From the NCBI GenBank assembly GCA_964437825.1, contig CAYTIH010000062.1:1-12635 (forward strand): 12,635 nucleotides of DNA. The letters are read 5' to 3'. Source of the DNA: JBJFCE01 sp964437825 (lineage in GTDB: Bacteria; Bacillota; Clostridia; Lachnospirales; Lachnospiraceae). This document shows positions 5,727-12,635 of this stretch, piece by piece. Position 1 is the stretch's first letter. The number at the start of each line of letters is the position of its first letter. The notes beneath the pieces were generated by a model. That model worked only from the letters and a program-made list of their open reading frames with translations. It was not told the origin of the DNA and made no database searches. A program made the translations under genes and the position numbers.

Positions 5727-5741
5727 ACTACGCCACACTTC

Positions 5742-7508
5742 CTACATCCGCTCAGGCGCAGAAAATCCAAGCAGGTCGATACAGGTTTCCAGTATCCGCT
5801 TTGTTAAGCCAAGCAGCGCAATAAAGCCCGCCTGCTTCTCTTCATCCGTCTCTGCCAGAATCTTGGTTTCGTGATAAAAACGGTTAAACGCATTTGCAAG
5901 GTCATAAATATAGGCACATACTTTATGCGGCGCTACCTCCTCATAGGCGGTCTTGATCATGGCGTTAAAGCCGGCCGCCTGCAGCATCAGCGCTTTTTCG
6001 GATTCGCTCTGAGCCTCTCTGATCTCAGTCTTTACAGGCTCCCTTCCGCTCTCTGCATATTTGGCCAGAATGGACTTAATACGGACAATCGTATACAGAA
6101 TGTAGGGACCGGTATCCCCTTCAAAAGAAGTAAACCTGTCGATATCAAAAATGTAGTCCTTGCTCGCCTGATTGGACAGATCACCGTATTTAACGGCAGA
6201 AAGTCCCACAATCTTTGCCGTCTCTTTTGCTTCTTCCTCCGACTGCGCATGGCCGTCCATGATCTTTTTGAACATCTCATCGTTGATTTCCTGAATCAGA
6301 TATTCCAGACGCATCACTCCGCCGGTACGTGTTTTAAAGGGTTTTCCGTCTTTGCCGTTCATCGTGCCAAATCCGATATGAATCAGCTCCGTTTCCGGTT
6401 TCACAAGCTTTGTTTTTCTTGCACAGCGGAATACCTGTTCAAAATACAGGTCCTGTCTTTTATCGGTCAGATAAATCAGCTTATCGGGCTGATACCTTTC
6501 CATACGATCCGAAATGGTGGCAAGATCCGTTGTATTATAAAGCGATGCGCCGTCGGATTTTAAGATCATACAGGGCGGAATTTCCTTGGTGTCGGTATCT
6601 TCCTTGACGTCCACGACAAGCGCACCGTCGCTGAGATAGGCGTAGCCCTCTTTTTTCATATAGTCCACCATACCCGGAATCAGATCCTGTACGTCGGATT
6701 CTCCCTTCCAGAGATCGAATTCCACGTTCAAATTGGCATAGTTTTTCTTTAAATCCTCAACGGATATCCGGATAATGTGATTCCAGAGCGCACGATAGCC
6801 GCGCACGCCCGTCTGCAGCTTATAAGTTGCCTCCATGGCCTTTTCTTTATATGCAGGATCCTCTTTTGACTTGCCGCTGGCCGTCGGATAAATCTCCTCC
6901 AGCTCCGAAATTGTAAAAGGCGGCTCAGACGGATATTCCCCCGCATAGTTCTCGTCATAATAGGGAAGCTGTGGTTTTCGAAGCTGCAGCTCATAGATAA
7001 TTAATCCCATCTGCAGTCCCCAGTCTCCTAAATGAATATCCCCGATCACATCATGACCCGCATAACGGCAGATGCGCTTAATACTCTCTCCGATAATAGC
7101 GGAACGCAGATGTCCCACATGCAGCGGTTTTGCAACATTTGGTCCGCCGTAATCAATGATGATCTTTTCCGTCTTCTCTGCGCGCTCCATACCCATTTTT
7201 TCATCGGCGGCCATCTGTTTCAGGAATTCCCTGAGATAGCTTTTATGCAGCTTCAGATTCAAAAAACCGGGAGCTGCTGCGGATACCTCGGAAAATACAG
7301 CGCTGCCGCTGATCTTTTCCGCCACCTCCTGCGCAATCATAATCGGCGCTTTATGATATTTTTTGGCTCCTGCCATAGCACCGTTACACTGGTATTCGCA
7401 CAAGTCAGGACGATTGGACGGTGTTACTTTTCCGAGAGAAGCCTCATACCCCGCCCGCTCAAAAGCCTTTCCCATTTCTTCCGAAATTGCTTCCAATAAC
7501 TGTTTCAT
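5742..7508 (-). CDS. argS: Arginyl-tRNA synthetase
   Basis: A 588-residue cytoplasmic class I aminoacyl-tRNA synthetase that charges tRNA-Arg using ATP. Residues about 1-95 form the ArgRS-specific N-terminal (Add-1) domain. The HIGH signature appears as HVGH at 130-133 in the context IDYGGPNVAKPLHVGH. The KMSKS position is degenerate, as is usual in ArgRS, and reads FKTRTGG around 391-397. A DALR anticodon-binding domain occupies roughly 460-588 and ends in the family-typical hydrophobic and basic C-terminus (GFSAPERM). Length is normal and there is no frameshift. The ATG follows AGAGGAG at a spacing of about 11 nt. It starts 29 bp after queH, so the two tRNA-related genes are probably cotranscribed. 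No T-box leader precedes it. Confidence 0.97.
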   Translation of the reverse strand: MKQLLEAISEEMGKAFERAGYEASLGKVTPSNRPDLCEYQCNGAMAGAKKYHKAPIMIAQEVAEKISGSAVFSEVSAAAPGFLNLKLHKSYLREFLKQMAADEKMGMERAEKTEKIIIDYGGPNVAKPLHVGHLRSAIIGESIKRICRYAGHDVIGDIHLGDWGLQMGLIIYELQLRKPQLPYYDENYAGEYPSEPPFTISELEEIYPTASGKSKEDPAYKEKAMEATYKLQTGVRGYRALWNHIIRISVEDLKKNYANLNVEFDLWKGESDVQDLIPGMVDYMKKEGYAYLSDGALVVDVKEDTDTKEIPPCMILKSDGASLYNTTDLATISDRMERYQPDKLIYLTDKRQDLYFEQVFRCARKTKLVKPETELIHIGFGTMNGKDGKPFKTRTGGVMRLEYLIQEINDEMFKKIMDGHAQSEEEAKETAKIVGLSAVKYGDLSNQASKDYIFDIDRFTSFEGDTGPYILYTIVRIKSILAKYAESGREPVKTEIREAQSESEKALMLQAAGFNAMIKTAYEEVAPHKVCAYIYDLANAFNRFYHETKILAETDEEKQAGFIALLGLTKRILETCIDLLGFSAPERM

Positions 7509-7537
7509 TTCTGCTCTGTCTCCTCTGTCTGCAATCC

Positions 7538-8233
7538 TTATATTTTAGTCTGATTTTCGCCTTGCACCTGCGCCTGCCTTTGCCTTTCCCGTTCCAGCTT
7601 TGAATAAATACAGCCGCAGTAATCCTGCCTATACAGTTCAAACTGCCTTGACAGCTCTATGGACCGTTGATAACCGTTTTTTTTCTTAAAATCCGACACC
7701 AGATAGGGAACCCCGAAATCCGCTGCCAGACGCATTCCGATTTGATTGAGTTTCTCTGCATTTTTGAGCGGACTGACAGACAGCGTGGTTGTAAAAAAAT
7801 CATAGTCCCCTGCTGCCGCCTCTTTTGCCGTTTCGCGAAGTCTCAGCTCATAACAGGAAAAACACCGCTCCCCGCCCTCGGGGCACTGCTCCATTCCCTT
7901 CGCCATATCAAAAAAATCCGAAGGTCTGTAATCCCCTTCCAGAATTTCTATAGGATAGGGATTTGCGGAATTCATGCCGGTAAAATCCCCTGTTTGAAGC
8001 TGCCTGTTATAAGCCCCAATCAGGCGTTTTTCTTCTTCTGCACGCTTTTGATATTCTTCCTGACATGTGATATTGGGATTATAATAAAATACTGTAATTC
8101 GAAAAAACTCCCTCAGATATTCCATGCAGTAACTGCTGCACGGAGCACAGCAGCTGTGCAATAGCAGCCGTATGCCCTTCTCCGGAAGCTTTTCCAAAAT
8201 GTGTTCCAATTCTTTCTGATAATTCATGGACAT
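7538..8233 (-). CDS. queH: Epoxyqueuosine reductase QueH
   Basis: A 231-residue protein of the DUF208/QueH family, which performs the last step of queuosine synthesis, reducing epoxyqueuosine to queuosine in the anticodon of tRNA with GUN anticodons (Tyr, His, Asn, Asp). Visible family motifs are HSCCAPCSS (C28, C29, C32), RCFSCYELRL (C124, C127), TTTLSVSPLKN, and YRQDYCGC near the C-terminus (C206, C208). The CC and CxxC cysteines are those expected to hold the iron-sulphur cluster and metal centre. QueH is the non-cobalamin alternative to QueG. The ATG at 8233 has GGAAG 8 nt upstream; a second Met two codons on (8227) is further from it. It lies 48 bp after the GGDEF/EAL gene and 29 bp before argS. 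No other queuosine genes are in the window. Confidence 0.95.
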   Translation of the reverse strand: MSMNYQKELEHILEKLPEKGIRLLLHSCCAPCSSYCMEYLREFFRITVFYYNPNITCQEEYQKRAEEEKRLIGAYNRQLQTGDFTGMNSANPYPIEILEGDYRPSDFFDMAKGMEQCPEGGERCFSCYELRLRETAKEAAAGDYDFFTTTLSVSPLKNAEKLNQIGMRLAADFGVPYLVSDFKKKNGYQRSIELSRQFELYRQDYCGCIYSKLERERQRQAQVQGENQTKI

Positions 8234-8281
8234 AAATCTATCTTCCTATCCAAACCCGTCCGGTCATATGATTCCGATTTT

Positions 8282-10555
8282 TTATGATTCGGCAGCCTGA
8301 CAGTATTTCGAAACATATTCCTCCATAGGAACCGGTCTCGCATAATAATAGCCCTGCACCCTGCGGCATCCGATTTTTTTCAAGAGTTCTACCTGCGTCT
8401 CGTTTTCAACGCCCTCGCAGATCACCTCTATGCCAAGTCCGTCTGCCATTTCTATAATCTTTTGCAATATCAGCATACTTGATTCGGAGGTAATAGATTC
8501 ACTGAAAAATTCTTTGTCTATCTTGAGCACATCAAAAGGCATATCCTTAAGGAGATTCAGTGAGGAGTATCCCGAACCGAAATCGTCCATGGACAGCTTC
8601 ACTTCCACTTTCTTTAATTCCTTTAGAACATAGATCATATGCTCTCTGTTATCCGCCAGCGACGTTTCCGTCACCTCTAATTCAACACAATTTCTCGGTA
8701 TTTCATATTTTTCAAAAATATTTCTGATCTTATCCAAATAATCAGGATTATTAAGTAATACTCTTGACTGATTCACGGAAACGGGATATACCGTTCCTCC
8801 CTCTTTGATAATTCTGTCCATCCGTTTGCAAACGGTTTCAAGCATATAAAAGTCCAGTTTCTCAATAAAGCCGTCCTGCTCAAAAACCGGTATAAACTCA
8901 TCCGGATACAACATATTTCCGTCAGGCTTGATCCATCTGACAAGCGCTTCTGCGCCTGCAACATGATTATCAACAATATCCCATTTTGCCTGTAAAAACA
9001 CCTTGAATTCACCGGTATCCAGCGCATGCTGCATATCAGATTCTATCTTATCCACCTTACGCATGTCCTGAATAATGGAATCCGTATAAAAAGCAATACT
9101 CTCCGACTTATTCACGGCAAGGGATCTTTTGGCCACATTCGCCCTGTCGATCATAACGTCAATGTCTCTGTCCTGCTTTCTGATCTGATAGATGCCGAAC
9201 TTTAGCTGAATCGGATATGTAACCCCTTTACTGACCGCATACTCGTTTAACCGTTCACAATAACGCGTTCTGCGTTCTTCCACATCATTGTCATTCACCG
9301 TCAGAGTCAGGAACTGATCCGAATCTATCCTGACACAAAGCTCCTTATTCGTATATAATTCAGAATAGATATCAATGCATGACTTTAAGATTTCATCCGC
9401 TCTCGTACGTCCGTATGCTTCATTCAGATATCGGAAATTGGAGATATCAAATCTTTGAATAATATAGGGAAGCTCCTGATTCAGTTCCAGAAGCTTCATT
9501 GTTTCCTTCTTGAAATAATTTACATTTTTTCCCTTCGTTACATCATCGGTATAAGCCATACGTTCGATTCTTCGGGTAACCCTCCTGATATACATACTGA
9601 TCAGCAGATTAATAAAAACGGTTATTCCCAAAAGCGCCGCCAAAAAGAGCACCGTTCTCCAGATAAAGGGACTCATTCCCTTCATATATGCTGTTTTATC
9701 TAATATGCAAACAAGGTATATTTTCTCCACCGGTACAATTTCTCTCGTACTGACCAGACAGGTATGGGAATGGTTTACCGTTGTCTTAACGGAAAAGTCC
9801 TGATCCGGCTGTGCTTCCAGGCTTACCTTTACGGACTGAATCTTTTTCTTTGAATTGCTGTTCCCGTCCGTAAGCGCATACATTTGTATAAAGAAATTAT
9901 CCGAATCCAAACGCTTATTTGTAATAGAGTCATGATCCGCTTCATCCAAAATCAAACCGCCCTCCATGATTAAATAGCACTGATTTGATTTTCGAAGCGT
10001 ATCATACAGCGGAAGCTCAAACAAATCCTTACAATCATACAATCCGATCAGATAGCCGATCGTTTCACCGTCCGCTTCCACCTTTCTCGGAAACATAATC
10101 ATCTGATCATTCATCTGTGGTACATCCAGTATCACATGCGGGCGATCCAGACCCGATTCCTGCATCGTTCTATAGCCTTCCATCATTTCCTGCCCGTATT
10201 CGATACCGTTTCTGGAATATATCACGCCATCGCTGACATATATAACCTGCGAGAACTTTCCCATGTCGCAAATTTGCGCAAGAACATCCGCATAAAGCGA
10301 AGAATTCTGTCCGCCTGCCTTTGCAATTTCGGCTGCACCAAGCGCCATGAAGCGATCCATGTCCGAAAAATACGCATTGGTCAATTGCTCAGCCTGATCC
10401 ATATCATTGATCCGCTTCTCATTCAGATTCTTCTCATACGCGCTATAAATATCCCTGACATGTATTCCGCAGACCACAATACAGATCAAATATGCAATAA
10501 CTGATTTTATAATGAGATGATATAATTCTTTGTTTACTTTCGACAAATTTCTCAT
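8282..10555 (-). CDS. Membrane c-di-GMP phosphodiesterase: sensor, degenerate GGDEF, intact EAL
   Basis: A 757-residue protein. A membrane helix at about 13-32 and another at about 300-322 bracket an extracytoplasmic region of about 265 residues, probably a Cache-like sensor (inferred from layout only). A GGDEF domain follows (about 335-495), but its active site reads DSDQF at 411-415, which lacks both glycines and the catalytic acidic pair, so it should not make c-di-GMP and may be a regulatory module. The EAL domain (about 505-750) keeps its catalytic set: E536 in EALVRW, N595, the ExTE motif E627/E630, D657-D658 in DDFGSGYSS, K678, E714 and E717 in EGVE, and Q734. Net activity is therefore predicted to be c-di-GMP hydrolysis controlled by an outside signal. 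The gene starts 3 bp after the carB stop with only a weak AAAGATAA ribosome site, suggesting translational coupling to carB. Confidence 0.92.
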   Translation of the reverse strand: MRNLSKVNKELYHLIIKSVIAYLICIVVCGIHVRDIYSAYEKNLNEKRINDMDQAEQLTNAYFSDMDRFMALGAAEIAKAGGQNSSLYADVLAQICDMGKFSQVIYVSDGVIYSRNGIEYGQEMMEGYRTMQESGLDRPHVILDVPQMNDQMIMFPRKVEADGETIGYLIGLYDCKDLFELPLYDTLRKSNQCYLIMEGGLILDEADHDSITNKRLDSDNFFIQMYALTDGNSNSKKKIQSVKVSLEAQPDQDFSVKTTVNHSHTCLVSTREIVPVEKIYLVCILDKTAYMKGMSPFIWRTVLFLAALLGITVFINLLISMYIRRVTRRIERMAYTDDVTKGKNVNYFKKETMKLLELNQELPYIIQRFDISNFRYLNEAYGRTRADEILKSCIDIYSELYTNKELCVRIDSDQFLTLTVNDNDVEERRTRYCERLNEYAVSKGVTYPIQLKFGIYQIRKQDRDIDVMIDRANVAKRSLAVNKSESIAFYTDSIIQDMRKVDKIESDMQHALDTGEFKVFLQAKWDIVDNHVAGAEALVRWIKPDGNMLYPDEFIPVFEQDGFIEKLDFYMLETVCKRMDRIIKEGGTVYPVSVNQSRVLLNNPDYLDKIRNIFEKYEIPRNCVELEVTETSLADNREHMIYVLKELKKVEVKLSMDDFGSGYSSLNLLKDMPFDVLKIDKEFFSESITSESSMLILQKIIEMADGLGIEVICEGVENETQVELLKKIGCRRVQGYYYARPVPMEEYVSKYCQAAES

Positions 10556-10558
10556 AAG

Positions 10559-12635
10559 TTATCTTTTCGCTATCCCTGCTATATCAATTAAAGTCAGATT
10601 TGTAGAATCCGCATTTTCCAGACTGGTTACAAGCGCACTCGCCGTATCTAACGAGGTCAGACAGTTGACGCCGGTCTCAATTGCCGTACGTCTGATCAAA
10701 AATCCGTCCCTGGATTTATCCCTGCCCTGAGTCGGTGTATCGATAACCAGATCAATCTTATGACCAAGAATCAAATCCATAACGGTAGGCGATTCCTGAT
10801 GAATCTTATTGACCTTACGTGCCTTTACCCCTGCCTCATTGAGCGCATCCGCCGTACTTCTGGTTGCATAAATCGTATATCCCAGCCTTTCAAAGCGGCG
10901 GCCGATTTCAATTGCTTCTCCTTTATCCGCATCCTTAACGGTTATGATCATCTGCTTATATTTGGGCAGATCCACACCTGCGCCAAGGAATGCTTTGTAT
11001 AATGCTTCATGAAATGTCTTCCCGATCCCGAGACACTCGCCTGTGGACTTCATTTCAGGCCCTAAGCTGATTTCCGCGCCTCTGATTTTCTCAAACGAGA
11101 ATACCGGCATCTTGATTGCCACGTAATCGGCTTCCGGCTGAAGTCCCGGCTCATAGCCAAGCCCCCGGATCGTATTGCCGATAATGACCTTGGTTGCCAG
11201 ATCCACAATCGGAATTCCCGTAACCTTACTGATATAAGGAACCGTACGACTGGATCTCGGATTAACCTCAATCACATAGACTTCATCCCCCACAGCAATA
11301 AACTGAATATTGATCAGGCCCTTGACATGAAGCGCCTTTGCCAGCCTTCTGGAATATTCCGCTATGGTCTCTTTTACTTTTTCACTGACAGTGTGCGCAG
11401 GATATACCGAAATACTGTCTCCGGAATGAACACCGGTTCTTTCGATATGCTCCATAATACCCGGAATGAGAATATCGGTACCGTCGCATACGGCGTCCAC
11501 CTCCAGCTCCTTGCCCATCAGGTATTTGTCTACAAGTATAGGATGATCCTGCTCATAACGGTTAATCACCGCCATAAATTCTTCGATTTCTTCATCGGAA
11601 AGTGCAATCTGCATTCCCTGTCCGCCCAGAACATAAGAGGGTCTTACCAGCACCGGATAGCCCAGTCTGTTTGCAGCCTCTTTTGCCTCCTTGGCGGTAT
11701 ACACCGTTTTGCCGGCCGCTCTGGGAATCTCTGTCTGCTGCAGAATCCTGTCGAACAGCTCTCTGTCCTCTGCCGCATCCACATCCTCCGCCTTTGTTCC
11801 GAGAATAGGAACTCCCATCTTCATCAGGCTTTCCGTCAGCTTAATTGCGGTCTGTCCGCCAAACTGCACCACAGCGCCGTCCGGCTTTTCAATATTGACG
11901 ATATTCTCCACATCCTCCGGAGTCAGCGGCTCAAAATACAGCTTGTCCGCAATATCAAAGTCCGTACTGACCGTTTCCGGATTATTATTAATGATGATGG
12001 TTTCATAACCCTCTTTTGCAAACGCCCACGTCGCATGCACGGAACAGTAATCGAATTCAATTCCCTGACCGATTCGAATCGGACCGGAGCCCAGAACCAG
12101 TACTTTTTTCTCCGGTCTGGTCTCTACCGCTTCATTTTCACCGTCGAATACCGAATAATAATAAGGTGTCGACGCCGCAAATTCCGCTGCGCAGGTATCC
12201 ACCATCTTAAATGCAGCTATGATTCCGTTCTCATAGCGCATCTGTTTAATTTCTTCTTCCTTTTTTCCGGTCAGTCTTGCAATGACATTGTCCGGGAACT
12301 CGATTCGCTTTGCTTCCTTCAGCAGCTCCGCTGTAAGCGGTTCTGTTTCCAGTCTCCGTTCCATTTCCGTTAAAACAGCAAGCTTGTCGATGAACCAATG
12401 ATCCACCATTGTGACCTTGTGGATCGTATCGTAATCAACGCCTTTTCGCAGCGCCTCCGCAATCACAAAAATTCTCTGATCATCCACAATCTTCAGACGC
12501 TCGATCAGTTCTTCCTTTGATAAAGCCGTAAAGTCATAGCTTCTTAAGCAGTCCACATGCTGTTCCAAGGAGCGGAGTGCCTTCATGAGCGCTCCTTCAA
12601 AATTAGTACAGATACTCATGACCTCTCCGGTTGCC
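10559..12635 (-). CDS. carB: Carbamoyl-phosphate synthase large subunit (partial, N-terminus outside window)
   Basis: The C-terminal 691 residues of CarB, which with CarA makes carbamoyl phosphate from glutamine, bicarbonate and ATP for arginine and pyrimidine synthesis. The frame is open through the window edge, and residues ATGEV precede the first internal Met (12619). That stretch matches the end of the first ATP-grasp domain (family pattern TGEVM), so about 370-380 N-terminal residues are missing and this Met is not the real start. Numbering from it, the oligomerisation domain is about 10-160. The second ATP-grasp domain is about 170-545, with LGSGPIRIGQGIEFDYC at 176-192, RPSYVLGGQGM at 326-336 and EVNPRSSRTVPYISK at 451-465. 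The C-terminal MGS-like allosteric domain is about 555-680, with NKIHQESP and DTPTQGRDKSRDG. No disruption is seen. Its stop is 3 bp before the GGDEF/EAL gene. Confidence 0.97.
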   Translation of the reverse strand, partial: ATGEVMSICTNFEGALMKALRSLEQHVDCLRSYDFTALSKEELIERLKIVDDQRIFVIAEALRKGVDYDTIHKVTMVDHWFIDKLAVLTEMERRLETEPLTAELLKEAKRIEFPDNVIARLTGKKEEEIKQMRYENGIIAAFKMVDTCAAEFAASTPYYYSVFDGENEAVETRPEKKVLVLGSGPIRIGQGIEFDYCSVHATWAFAKEGYETIIINNNPETVSTDFDIADKLYFEPLTPEDVENIVNIEKPDGAVVQFGGQTAIKLTESLMKMGVPILGTKAEDVDAAEDRELFDRILQQTEIPRAAGKTVYTAKEAKEAANRLGYPVLVRPSYVLGGQGMQIALSDEEIEEFMAVINRYEQDHPILVDKYLMGKELEVDAVCDGTDILIPGIMEHIERTGVHSGDSISVYPAHTVSEKVKETIAEYSRRLAKALHVKGLINIQFIAVGDEVYVIEVNPRSSRTVPYISKVTGIPIVDLATKVIIGNTIRGLGYEPGLQPEADYVAIKMPVFSFEKIRGAEISLGPEMKSTGECLGIGKTFHEALYKAFLGAGVDLPKYKQMIITVKDADKGEAIEIGRRFERLGYTIYATRSTADALNEAGVKARKVNKIHQESPTVMDLILGHKIDLVIDTPTQGRDKSRDGFLIRRTAIETGVNCLTSLDTASALVTSLENADSTNLTLIDIAGIAKR

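Noticed and set aside
5727..5738. GTG start at 5738 for the 126-aa protein
   Set aside because: It directly touches the GGAAG that would be its ribosome site; the ATG at 5726 has usable spacing.
5871..6563. Plus-strand 230-codon ORF opposite argS
   Set aside because: Antisense shadow of argS with no recognisable domain.
11327..12373. Long plus-strand ORF (348 codons) opposite carB
   Set aside because: Antisense shadow of a strongly recognised gene; Cys/His/Phe/Arg-rich nonsense composition.

Overview
The window looks like chromosome of a Gram-positive anaerobe of the class Clostridia, most likely Lachnospiraceae. This is inferred from protein style, strong AGGAGG ribosome-binding sites, moderate GC, and QueH in place of QueG; no marker gene fixes the genus. 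All supported genes lie on the minus strand, so transcription runs from high to low coordinates.

Right part (12635 to 5346): a tight run of minus-strand genes. It holds the C-terminal two thirds of carB (carbamoyl-phosphate synthase large subunit, cut by the window edge), a membrane-anchored degenerate-GGDEF/intact-EAL protein 3 bp downstream, queH (epoxyqueuosine reductase), argS (arginyl-tRNA synthetase) and a small conserved-looking protein of unknown function. Spacings of 3, 48, 29 and 15 bp and the lack of clear internal terminators suggest cotranscription.

Centre (5345 to 4695): a 650-bp non-protein region that is the most interesting part of the window. It contains a short tandem-repeat array, a near-consensus minus-strand promoter (TTGACG, 17 bp, TATAGT) and a leader of about 500 nt. 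The leader carries a 25-codon ORF with a strong Shine-Dalgarno, a classical intrinsic terminator, a second terminator-like structure, and a perfect 16-bp-stem palindrome just before the first ABC gene. A 10-nt stretch inside the leader ORF is perfectly complementary to the terminator's left arm and loop. An overlapping 8-nt stretch is complementary to the leader ORF's own Shine-Dalgarno. This is the architecture expected of ribosome-mediated transcription attenuation, as known for Bacillus subtilis bmrB-bmrCD.

Left-centre (4694 to 1190): two overlapping genes for the halves of a heterodimeric multidrug-type ABC exporter. One half has Asp in place of the catalytic Glu, and the partner has an altered signature motif (LSIGQ). 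Together these predict one degenerate and one competent ATP site.

Left end (1081 to 1): an AT-rich gene for a secreted lipoprotein resembling the RsiV/DUF3298 group, then a separate promoter driving a tRNA-Val (anticodon UAC) that runs off the window.

The best candidate for a previously undescribed system is the leader at 4695-5228: a drug- or translation-responsive attenuator controlling the ABC exporter.
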